Under the pieces are notes generated by a model, which had not been told where the DNA came from, did not search any database, and saw nothing but the letters and a program-made list of their open reading frames with translations. A DNA stretch of 64,000 nt. Source: Nostoc carneum NIES-2107. Its GTDB lineage: Bacteria > Cyanobacteriota > Cyanobacteriia > Cyanobacteriales > Nostocaceae. The position numbers and the translations under genes are program-made. How positions within the stretch are numbered: position 1 is the first letter of the stretch; every line of letters starts with the position of its first letter. This document shows, in pieces, positions 55,329-63,209 of this stretch. The DNA is taken from assembly GCA_002368155.1 (NCBI GenBank), contig AP018180.1, positions 3,164,719 through 3,228,718 on the forward strand, read 5' to 3'.

Positions 55329-56189
55329 ATGAAACAGCAAAAAAATCTATTCAGCCATATCACCGCTATAGAAAGAACTAGCTTGTCATTTCCAGCACAA
55401 TATTTATTAAATCAAAACCTGCTACAAGGCAAAATATTAGATTTTGGTTGTGGCTTTGGTAATGATGTGAAAATATTGCGTGATAAAGGCTGTGATATTA
55501 CAGGTTATGACCCTTATTATTTTCCCCAATATCCTCAAGAGAAATTTGACACAATAATTTGCTTTTATGTATTAAATGTGTTGTTTCCTGAAGAACAAGC
55601 TAATGTTCTCATGGAAGTCGCACATTTATTGAAGCCAGGAGGTAAAGCTTATTATGCAGTGAGGAGAGATATCAGAAAAGAAGGTTTTAGAGAACATTAT
55701 ATTCATAAAAAACCTACATATCAATGTATTGTCAAACTTCCATTCCATTCTATTTATTTAGATGACATTCGGGAGTTTTATGAATATCAGCATTATAATC
55801 ACCAACGCAATTCATCTAATAATTGTCTATTCTGCAATCCCTATACACATTTAAAACTATTAACAGAATCTGCAACCACTTACGCAATTTTCGATGGCTA
55901 TCCCCTCAGCAAAGGACATATTTTAGTTATTCCTAAACGCCATGTAAGCAATTATTTTGACCTACCCTTTAAAGAACAATCTGCTTGCTGGTTTATGGTC
56001 AACAAAGTACAAGAAATGCTCAAAGCAGAATTTAATCCTGATGGGTTTAATGTGGGAATCAATATCAATCGCGCCGCTGGTCAAAATATGATGCACGCCA
56101 GTATCCATATCATTCCGCGTTACAAAGGTGATGCTGTCGGTGCTAAAAGTGGGATGAGGAATGTTATTCCTAAAAAGATATCTATTTGA
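55329..56189 (+). CDS. Methyltransferase-HIT domain fusion protein
   Basis: The 286-residue protein joins two enzymes. Residues about 1-155 are a class I SAM methyltransferase (KILDFGCGFGNDVKILRDKG, then FDTIICFYVLNVL). Residues about 160-286 are a HIT-family nucleotide hydrolase or transferase (NNCLFCNPYTH, YPLSKGHILVIPKRHVSNYF, FNVGININRAAGQN). The HIT triad should read H-x-H-x-H; here it is His256-Ala-Ser258-Ile-His260, so the middle, nucleophilic histidine is replaced by serine. The HIT half may bind nucleotides without cleaving them, or the chemistry differs. CLFC could hold a zinc. The fusion is known in other bacteria as a bifunctional class. Confidence 0.88.
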   Translation: MKQQKNLFSHITAIERTSLSFPAQYLLNQNLLQGKILDFGCGFGNDVKILRDKGCDITGYDPYYFPQYPQEKFDTIICFYVLNVLFPEEQANVLMEVAHLLKPGGKAYYAVRRDIRKEGFREHYIHKKPTYQCIVKLPFHSIYLDDIREFYEYQHYNHQRNSSNNCLFCNPYTHLKLLTESATTYAIFDGYPLSKGHILVIPKRHVSNYFDLPFKEQSACWFMVNKVQEMLKAEFNPDGFNVGININRAAGQNMMHASIHIIPRYKGDAVGAKSGMRNVIPKKISI

Positions 56190-56235
56190 TTTGGTGATTG
56201 GTGATTGGTGATTGGTAATTGGTAATTGGTAATAG
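56190..56235. repeat. GGTGATTGGTAATTGG heptamers
   Basis: About six units of GGTGATT/GGTAATT between two convergent genes. Confidence 0.75.
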
Positions 56236-56931
56236 TTATTGCTCATCAGGATCTATACCCAGCGCTCTTAATCTTTCTGCTAATTGTTGAGCGCGTTGTT
56301 CTGCTTGTTGAGCCATTTGTTCTGCTTGTTGAATCTGTTCTTTTGGGGTAGGATAACGCTTCCCTTGCTCGTTGTACCAATACATCCATTCCCGCGTTAC
56401 ACCGGAATAGTTTCCCCGTTCGCAACCAATTCCTAAACCAATTTCTGGTAGCCAAATTGGGTTTCCTGCTTGCAATTCATAGGTACCATTAACTAACTTA
56501 TATACTTCTAAACGTGCTTTGCGACGACGGCGAGGAGCATAAATTACGTAGTAAAGTACACCTAACTCTGCATATTGCTGTAATTTAGCGGTATATTCTT
56601 TGCGATAAGTTTGGGAAACTACCTCTAGCACTAAAATAGGTAGAACATTTTCTTCCCACAACACATAACTGGGACGTAATTCTTCATCATAAAAACGCTC
56701 TACTCCTAAACTCAGAAAGCCATCGGGTACAATGGGCGGTTCATCTGGGTGATAATAAATACCCATATCTACACCAAAGAACCAGTCCATGCGTTCTGAC
56801 CAAAGAATTAGCAGTATTGCTTTTAATAAGCCTGGTATTAATTCTTGCAGTTCATTATCCACAGGTGTATCGTCAGAGTCGGGCAATTCTTCAGCAGAAG
56901 GCAAGTACCTTGGCAGGTTGTAGTTTAACAT
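56236..56931 (-). CDS. Uma2 family (DUF820) putative endonuclease
   Basis: I start at the ATG at 56931 (MLNYNLPRYLPSAEEL), since an upstream ATG at 56946 adds only five odd residues. The 231-residue protein has the PD-(D/E)XK-like core of the family: PPIVPDGFLSLG, LPILVLEVVSQTYRKEY with the E-V-x-S, and GVLYYVIYAPRRRR. A coiled C-terminal region (QQAEQMAQQAEQRAQQLAER) follows. These genes occur in dozens of copies in filamentous cyanobacteria, and their target is unknown. It is convergent with the methyltransferase-HIT gene. Confidence 0.9.
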   Translation of the reverse strand: MLNYNLPRYLPSAEELPDSDDTPVDNELQELIPGLLKAILLILWSERMDWFFGVDMGIYYHPDEPPIVPDGFLSLGVERFYDEELRPSYVLWEENVLPILVLEVVSQTYRKEYTAKLQQYAELGVLYYVIYAPRRRRKARLEVYKLVNGTYELQAGNPIWLPEIGLGIGCERGNYSGVTREWMYWYNEQGKRYPTPKEQIQQAEQMAQQAEQRAQQLAERLRALGIDPDEQ

Positions 56932-57145
56932 GGCTGATTTTCCCAAAACTCACAAAAATTATAGCGATTTGTAGGGGTGAGGGACTAGGGACTTCCAATT
57001 AAAAAAATAACCAAAGACGAGCAGGGCGAGTAAAGAAAAATTCAACTTGAAGTACTGAGTACTGAATGATTCCCCTTGTCCCCTTGTTTTTCATTCCCCC
57101 AATGCGTAAGCGATAATTACTCCATGTGTCCTTAAACTTACGTGT

Positions 57146-59194
57146 ATGATATGTTGCCTCAATTCTTCTTGCCATAATCCTCCAAACCCGGAGGGTACAG
57201 AGTTTTGTTCAAACTGTGGCGTTCCTTTGGTTGTATTACGACACTATCGTCCTATCCGTGTAATTGGTAGCGGAGGATTCGGTAAAACGTATCTGGCTGA
57301 AGACGTTGAAAAGTTTAATGAACTCTGTGTGATTAAGCAGTTTGCACCGCAGATACAGGGAACTGGCGCACTACAAAAGGCAACAGAATTATTTGAGCAA
57401 GAAGCGAGGCGTTTACAACAATTAGGAGAACATCCCCAAATCCCAACGCTATTGGCATATTTTGAACAAGATCAGCGTTTGTATTTAGTGCAGCAGTTTA
57501 TTGATGGGGAGAATTTGCTGGATGAATTACAACAGGAAGGTACTTTTAATGAGCAAAAAATTCGAGAATTATTGCTTGAATTATTAAATATTCTAACAAC
57601 AGTTCACCAACAAAAGGTAATTCACCGAGATATCAAACCGCAAAATATTCTCCGGCGTAAATCGTCAAATACAAAGGGAAATATCATTCTGATAGATTTT
57701 GGTGCTTCTAAACAGTTGAGTGAAACTGTCATAACTCAACAAGGAACAACCATCGGTTCTTTTGGTTATGCTCCCTTAGAGCAAATGCAAGATGGACAAG
57801 TATATCCAGCTAGTGATTTATATAGTTTAGGTGCTACTTGCTTTCATCTTTTAACTGGTGTTGCGCCTTGGGAATTATGGAAGCAACAAGGCTATGGCTG
57901 GATTACTAATTGGCGACAGCATTCGCAGCAATCAGTTAGTCCACAATTGGCGATGATTTTAGATAAGTTACTGCAACCAAACTATGAGGAAAGATATCAA
58001 TCAGCAGCAGCAGTATTACAAGATATTAATGATGTACAGTTCCCTTTAGATATGCCAGCTACAGTGGCTCATTCTCGGCCAGTCTCTACACCACCCCAGC
58101 TTCCGCCAACAGTAGCTTATCAACCGCTAGTCTCAATCCAGAGGGCAGGGGAAATAACTTCTCCAACAGTAGTAGATTTAGCTAAACCAAAACAGCAGTT
58201 CAAAATACCATTGTTGCTCAGTGGAGCTATGTTGTTACTAAGTTTGGTAGGATATGAAGTTTGGCAAATTCGTAAACCTCTAGTAGCTCATACAGTTGCT
58301 TATGAAAAACTCGCATTAGCTAATAGTTTAACTGCACATACTGAGTGGGTTAATTCTCTAGCTATTAGTGCCGATGGCGAAACTTTAGTTAGTGGCAGTG
58401 CTGATAAAAGTATTAAGATTTGGAACCTAAAAACTGGCGCGTTAAAAACAACTCTTAGCATACATTCTGATGTAGTTAATTCTGTTGCTATTAGCCCTGA
58501 TGGTGAAACTGTAGTTAGTGGTAGCAAAGACGGCACTATCAAAATTTGGAATTTGCCTACAGGGACATTGAAAGCAACACTTACAAGAAGCGAAGCCAGG
58601 GTTGATTCGGTTGTCATTAGTCCAGATGGACAAACTTTAGTAAGTGGTGGTGGAGATAATAAAATTAAGATTTGGAATTTACAAACTGGAGAGTTGAAAC
58701 ATACTCTCAACGGACATAATAAATCAGTGATGGCTCTTGCTATTAGCTCAGATGGGCAAACTCTAGCAAGTGGGAGTGCAGACAGCACTATCAAGATTTG
58801 GAATCTGCAAACTGGGGAGTTAAAAAATACTCTGACTGGTCACAAAGATGTTATATTTGCTGTGGCAATTAGCCCAGATGGGAAGACTTTAGCTAGTGGA
58901 AGTTACGACAGAACAATCAAGATTTGGAATCTACAAACTGGGAATTTAAAAAATACCCTTACTGAACACCGCTATGCAGTGAGTTCTGTAGCAATTACCC
59001 CGGATGGGCAGACTCTTGCCAGTGGCAGTTGGGATAATACGATTAAAATTTGGAACTTACAAACTGGAGCTTTAAAAACTACTCTCACTGGGCATAGTGA
59101 TTTAGTTTATACCGTAGCCATTAGCCCAGATGGTAAGACTCTAGTGAGTGGGAGTAAGGATAAGACAGTTAAAATTTGGCGAGTTCCGGAATAG
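57146..59194 (+). CDS. Zinc-ribbon Ser/Thr kinase with C-terminal WD40 propeller
   Basis: The 682-residue protein starts with a four-cysteine zinc ribbon (CCLNSSCHNPPNPEGTEFCS NC, residues 3-24). The kinase domain follows (about 33-295), with GSGGFGKTYLAED, Lys64, HRDIKPQN (Asp162) and DFGAS (Asp184). A linker leads to a membrane helix at about 352-372 (IPLLLSGAMLLLSLVGYEVW) and then seven WD40 blades (about 395-682). Each blade has ISPDGQTLASGSxDxTIKIWNLQTG. All kinase residues are present, so it is active and will phosphorylate Ser/Thr. The propeller is outside the membrane if the helix is a single span; it may bind a partner. The combination is frequent in filamentous cyanobacteria. Confidence 0.92.
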   Translation: MICCLNSSCHNPPNPEGTEFCSNCGVPLVVLRHYRPIRVIGSGGFGKTYLAEDVEKFNELCVIKQFAPQIQGTGALQKATELFEQEARRLQQLGEHPQIPTLLAYFEQDQRLYLVQQFIDGENLLDELQQEGTFNEQKIRELLLELLNILTTVHQQKVIHRDIKPQNILRRKSSNTKGNIILIDFGASKQLSETVITQQGTTIGSFGYAPLEQMQDGQVYPASDLYSLGATCFHLLTGVAPWELWKQQGYGWITNWRQHSQQSVSPQLAMILDKLLQPNYEERYQSAAAVLQDINDVQFPLDMPATVAHSRPVSTPPQLPPTVAYQPLVSIQRAGEITSPTVVDLAKPKQQFKIPLLLSGAMLLLSLVGYEVWQIRKPLVAHTVAYEKLALANSLTAHTEWVNSLAISADGETLVSGSADKSIKIWNLKTGALKTTLSIHSDVVNSVAISPDGETVVSGSKDGTIKIWNLPTGTLKATLTRSEARVDSVVISPDGQTLVSGGGDNKIKIWNLQTGELKHTLNGHNKSVMALAISSDGQTLASGSADSTIKIWNLQTGELKNTLTGHKDVIFAVAISPDGKTLASGSYDRTIKIWNLQTGNLKNTLTEHRYAVSSVAITPDGQTLASGSWDNTIKIWNLQTGALKTTLTGHSDLVYTVAISPDGKTLVSGSKDKTVKIWRVPE

Positions 59195-59805
59195 AGTCAC
59201 TCTTCAGCACACGTTGCTGTCCAGATCCCCGACTTTTTCAAAAAGTCGGGGATCTAATACCCCACTAAATTCATTCAAATTCATCCATAGAAAGAGCTAC
59301 GCCTAAGCACCACCTTGACAGTGATCAAGTGATACTCAGCAGTACTGTGTTGCTGGGCATGAATTCAACCGCAAGTGGTATTCCTTAGCCACTGCGTAGC
59401 CCGAAAGAAATACAGATAACTCTTAACGATTAATAAATATATCTATACTGTCCCCTATTCATGGTTTATATTTACCCAAAGGTGGCACGAACAGTCACTG
59501 ATATTCAACTATAGGAGGCAGTAACAATCAATTCAAATTCTGAAACTCAGCACCTAGCATCAACAAGGGACAAGGTGAGAAAACAGAAGCAGAGGTGTAG
59601 GTAGAAGAGTATATTCTGACTTGCAACTCAGCACATTTGGCAGCAGCGCCATATCACCCTTGTAACTGATACATACCCTCAGTGCGAGGTGTCAGTGTAA
59701 GGATAAGTTGATATTACAATAAAGAATTTTTGCTGAATTGCAACGGATAAAGACTAAACTAAAAAGTCTTGTGCAGCAAAACTTGTAGCTTTAAACAAAG
59801 TAATC
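59195..59805. other. Gap between the kinase and serA
   Basis: It contains the palindrome at 59223-59255. The rest has no gene or other clear signal. Confidence 0.5.
59223..59255. repeat. 33-bp palindrome, copy 3 of the CCCCGACTTTTT family
   Basis: AGATCCCCGACTTTTT and its exact complement flank a single C, 29 bases after the kinase stop. It can end that transcript although no T-run follows. Confidence 0.88.
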
Positions 59806-61386
59806 ATGTCCAAGGTTCTTGTCTCCGATCCTATTGACCAGGCTGGAATTGACATTCTCTCGCAAGTAGCAACGGTTGATGTCAAAACAGGTTTAAAACC
59901 AGCAGAACTGATAGAAATTATTGGTGAGTACGACGCGCTGATGATTCGTTCTGGTACACGCGTCACCCAAGAAATTATTGAAGCCGGCACGCAGTTAAAG
60001 ATTATCGGTCGTGCTGGTGTGGGTGTGGATAACGTGGATGTCCCCGCTGCTACACGCCACGGGATTGTGGTTGTCAATTCTCCTGAAGGTAACACGATCG
60101 CAGCAGCCGAACACGCGATCGCGATGATGTTGGCTTTGTCTCGTCACATCCCCGATGCAAATGTCTCGGTGAAAAAAGGTGAGTGGGATCGCAAAACTTT
60201 TGTCGGCGCGGAAGTTTATAAAAAAACTCTCGGTATTGTTGGGTTGGGTAAAATTGGTTCCCACGTCGCGGCTGTAGCTAAGGCGATGGGGATGAAATTG
60301 CTCGGTTACGATCCCTTCATTTCCACAGAACGAGCTGAACAAATTGGTTGTCAATTAGTTGATTTGGATTTGCTCATCCAGCAAGCAGACTACATCACCT
60401 TACACATCCCCAAAACCTCAGAAACAGCTCATTTAATCAATGCCAAAACCTTGGCAAAGATGAAACCTACCGCCCGGATTATTAACTGCGCCCGTGGTGG
60501 CATCATTGATGAAGCAGCTTTAGCGGCGGCAATCAAAGAAGGTAAAATAGCTGGTGCAGCCTTAGATGTATTCGAGTCTGAACCGTTAGCCGAATCGGAT
60601 TTGCGATCAATTGGTAAAGACATCATCCTCACCCCCCACTTGGGAGCATCAACTGCAGAAGCGCAAGTGAATGTAGCGATTGATGTGGCTGAACAAATCC
60701 GTGATGTCCTCTTAGGACTCCCCGCACGTTCAGCTGTGAACATTCCCGGACTCGGCCCCGATGTCCTGGAAGAACTCAAACCCTATATGCAGCTAGCAGA
60801 AACCTTGGGTAACCTCGTAGGACAGCTAGCCGGTGGACGGGTGGAATTACTAAACATCAGACTGCAAGGCGAACTGGCAACTAATAAAAGCCAACCTTTA
60901 GTGGTAGCATCCCTAAAAGGACTTCTATACCAAGCACTGCGGGAACGAGTAAATTACGTCAATGCCAGCATTGAAGCTAAAGAACGGGGAATTCGGGTGA
61001 TTGAAACCAGAGATGCCTCTGTACGTGACTATGCAGGTTCCTTGCATCTAGAAGCTACAGGCACTTTAGGAACACATTGCGTTACCGGTGCTTTGTTAGG
61101 TGACAAAGAAATCCACCTGACTGACGTTGATGGTTTCCCCATTAATGTCCCCCCCAGCAAATATATGCTGTTTACCCTGCACCGCGATATGCCGGGTATC
61201 ATTGGTAAACTCGGTTCCCTACTTGGCAGTTTTAATGTCAACATTGCCAGTATGCAGGTAGGTCGCAAAATCGTCCGTGGTGATGCAGTCATGGCTCTCA
61301 GCATCGATGATCCCTTACCAGAGGGCATTTTAGATGAGATTACCAAAGTACCAGGCATTCGGGACGCGTATACAGTAACACTATAA
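59806..61386 (+). CDS. serA: D-3-phosphoglycerate dehydrogenase
   Basis: The 526-residue enzyme oxidises 3-phosphoglycerate to phosphohydroxypyruvate, the first step of serine synthesis. The NAD-binding motif is GLGKIGSHVAAVAKAMG near 146-162. The catalytic Arg is in INCARGGIIDE, Glu in FESEPLAESD, and His in ILTPHLGAST. Long-type SerA features follow: an intervening substrate domain (about 318-450) and a C-terminal ACT domain (about 452-526, LHRDMPGIIGKLGSLLGSFN) for serine feedback. The ATG at 59806 gives the normal N-terminus MSKVLVSDPIDQAG. prmA follows 92 bases downstream. Confidence 0.97.
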   Translation: MSKVLVSDPIDQAGIDILSQVATVDVKTGLKPAELIEIIGEYDALMIRSGTRVTQEIIEAGTQLKIIGRAGVGVDNVDVPAATRHGIVVVNSPEGNTIAAAEHAIAMMLALSRHIPDANVSVKKGEWDRKTFVGAEVYKKTLGIVGLGKIGSHVAAVAKAMGMKLLGYDPFISTERAEQIGCQLVDLDLLIQQADYITLHIPKTSETAHLINAKTLAKMKPTARIINCARGGIIDEAALAAAIKEGKIAGAALDVFESEPLAESDLRSIGKDIILTPHLGASTAEAQVNVAIDVAEQIRDVLLGLPARSAVNIPGLGPDVLEELKPYMQLAETLGNLVGQLAGGRVELLNIRLQGELATNKSQPLVVASLKGLLYQALRERVNYVNASIEAKERGIRVIETRDASVRDYAGSLHLEATGTLGTHCVTGALLGDKEIHLTDVDGFPINVPPSKYMLFTLHRDMPGIIGKLGSLLGSFNVNIASMQVGRKIVRGDAVMALSIDDPLPEGILDEITKVPGIRDAYTVTL

Positions 61387-61473
61387 AGTGCTGAGTGCTG
61401 AGTAGCGAGTTCTGAGTAGAAAAAGAATCAGCTCAGGACTTTCTCATCACTCAGCACTCAGAACTAAGCACTG
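61387..61473. repeat. Inverted GTGCTGA repeat between serA and prmA
   Basis: AGTGCTGAGTGCTGAGT at 61387-61403 and its complement, ACTCAGCACTCAG at 61449-61461, could form a long hairpin. It lies between two genes on the same strand and might attenuate read-through. Confidence 0.65.
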
Positions 61474-61478
61474 AAAAG

Positions 61479-62399
61479 ATGGCAAACACCTGGTGGGAAC
61501 TACAGATATTATGTGAACCAGACCTAGAAGATACAATCTTTTGGCGACTGGAAAATTTTGGCTGTCGTGGAACAGCAATTGAAAGTAAAGGCAAGTCTTC
61601 ACTCGTCAGGGCTTATTTACCAGAATTTCAGGTAGACTTGTTAGATTTGGCAGCACTATCCTTGTGGCTACGGCAAGATGCGCTGTGTGTAGGGTTATTA
61701 GAGCCAAATTTAAAATGGCAGTTAATTGATGAAGAAGACTGGGCAACTAGCTGGAAGCAATATTGGCAACCAGAGGAAATAGGCGATCGCTTTTTAATTA
61801 ATCCTGCTTGGCTACCATTCCCAGAATCCACAGACCGCTTAGTAATTCGCCTCGACCCTGGTGTAGCATTTGGTACAGGCAATCATGCCACAACTCAGTT
61901 ATGCTTAGAATCTTTGGAAATGCGCCTGAGCGAATTACCTAAATCATTTGTAAATTCGGAAACTCAAAAAGAGCCGATAGTAATTGCTGATATTGGTTGT
62001 GGTTCTGGCATTCTTTCCATTGGCGCAGTCCTACTAGGGGCAGAAAAAGTCTATGCAGTGGATAACGACCCGTTAGCAGTCCAATCCACCTTCAGTAATC
62101 GCGCCCTCAACGACATCAGCCCAAAACGCTTGATCCCAGCAGAAGGCAGCGTAGACATCCTCAAAAAACTGATTGAAGCACCAGTAGATGGCATCGTCTG
62201 CAACATTTTAGCTGATGTAATTATCGAATTAGTTCCAGAAATCACCGCGATTACCAAACCTACCACTTGGGCAATCTTCAGCGGCATTTTACTTGAGCAA
62301 TCCAAAGCCGTAGCTGATGCATTAGAACAACACGGCTGGGTGATTGCTACTTTGTGGAAGAAGAAAGAATGGTGTTGCTTGAATGTGAGACGGTCTTAG
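61479..62399 (+). CDS. prmA: Ribosomal protein L11 methyltransferase
   Basis: The 306-residue enzyme trimethylates ribosomal protein L11. The N-terminal recognition domain is [20 protein letters not shown] and on. The methyltransferase core has [20 protein letters not shown] near 126-145, [20 protein letters not shown] near 168-187 with the SAM-binding glycines, and the NILADVI segment near 241. Length and motifs are normal. It follows serA on the same strand with an inverted GTGCTGA repeat between. Confidence 0.96.
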   Translation: MANTWWELQILCEPDLEDTIFWRLENFGCRGTAIESKGKSSLVRAYLPEFQVDLLDLAALSLWLRQDALCVGLLEPNLKWQLIDEEDWATSWKQYWQPEEIGDRFLINPAWLPFPESTDRLVIRLDPGVAFGTGNHATTQLCLESLEMRLSELPKSFVNSETQKEPIVIADIGCGSGILSIGAVLLGAEKVYAVDNDPLAVQSTFSNRALNDISPKRLIPAEGSVDILKKLIEAPVDGIVCNILADVIIELVPEITAITKPTTWAIFSGILLEQSKAVADALEQHGWVIATLWKKKEWCCLNVRRS

Positions 62400-62532
62400 G
62401 GATTGGGGACTGGGGACTGGGTACTGGGGATGAGGAAGATGAGGGGGATAACAGGGACAAGAAGAAATTACCAATTACCCATTACCTATTACCAATGCCC
62501 AATGCCCAATGCCCAATGCCCAATGCCCAATG
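62397..62532. repeat. Heptamer repeats after prmA
   Basis: GGGGACTGGGGACTGG units at 62404-62432, ACCAATTACCCATTACC units at 62468-62495 and CCCAATGCCCAATGCC units at 62497-62532, the latter in five to six copies. Confidence 0.85.
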
Positions 62533-62539
62533 CCCCATA

Positions 62540-62857
62540 CTAAAGCTTAGTTTGCAGATGTTGCACTAACTGCGGTGCTTGCATTACACCCTCAATCTTG
62601 TCTACTGGTTGACCTTGCTTAAACAACATTAGGGTGGGTAGGGCGTAAATTTGATACTTGGTTGCTAACTCTGCATATTTTTCTGTGTCTATCTTCACAA
62701 TCCGTAGACGGTCTTTTAATTGGGCATTCACCTGTTCCAAAATGGGTACCATCATCTGACAAGGGCCACACCAATCCGCATAAAAATCTACCAAAACAGG
62801 TACATCAGAATCGCTCAGCATTTCTTCAAAGCTGTTGAATTGTTTTTTAGTAGCCAT
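62540..62857 (-). CDS. Thioredoxin
   Basis: I start at the ATG at 62857 (105 residues, MATKKQFNSFEEMLS); an ATG at 62890 would add 11 residues that do not fit the family. The active site WCGPC has Cys30 and Cys33, followed by the cis-Pro in IYALPTLMLFKQGQ. It reduces protein disulfides, driven by ferredoxin- or NADPH-thioredoxin reductase. The sequence YADWCGPCQMMVPILEQVN is nearest to the y-type thioredoxins of cyanobacteria, by memory. It is convergent with prmA. CP12 in this window is a classical thioredoxin target. Confidence 0.93.
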   Translation of the reverse strand: MATKKQFNSFEEMLSDSDVPVLVDFYADWCGPCQMMVPILEQVNAQLKDRLRIVKIDTEKYAELATKYQIYALPTLMLFKQGQPVDKIEGVMQAPQLVQHLQTKL

Positions 62858-63197
62858 GTGACACACCGATTTTCTCTTGTTTGATTTCAATAGTAATGCG
62901 TACTTTCAAGAAAAGGTGCAACATCACTTTATTTTAAAGTAAGTCAACAGCCTAAAATATCAAACCTATGAAAGATGCTTAAACTCTACTTTTAATGCAG
63001 CAAATTTGTGAAAATGTTGCATTACGGTAAACGCCTCACCACAGAAAATTTAAGGTTTATTTAATAACTTAATATTCTTAATATTTAATAATTCATATTC
63101 ATAATTCATATTATTTTTGGCTGATTTAGTTATCAATTCCCCATCTGTACAACAACCCAAAAAATTTTTCCTCCCCCGTCCTCTTGTACAGACGCGA
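62858..63197. other. Gap between thioredoxin and the RluD-type gene
   Basis: AT-rich, with ATTCATATTCATAATTCATATT near 63091-63112. No gene seen. The 20-bp palindrome at 63190-63209 overlaps its right end. Confidence 0.45.
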
Positions 63198-63209
63198 TTA
63201 ATCGCGTCT
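63190..63209. repeat. 20-bp perfect palindrome, copy 3
   Basis: AGACGCGATTAATCGCGTCT as at 3227 and 26278. It spans the stop codon and last codons of the RluD-type gene. Confidence 0.88.

Noticed and set aside
54187-56931. Defence island made of exonuclease, methyltransferase-HIT and Uma2 nuclease
   Set aside because: The genes are not in one operon (divergent, then convergent), and no restriction, toxin or cas gene supports it; kept only as a weak lead under the fusion finding.
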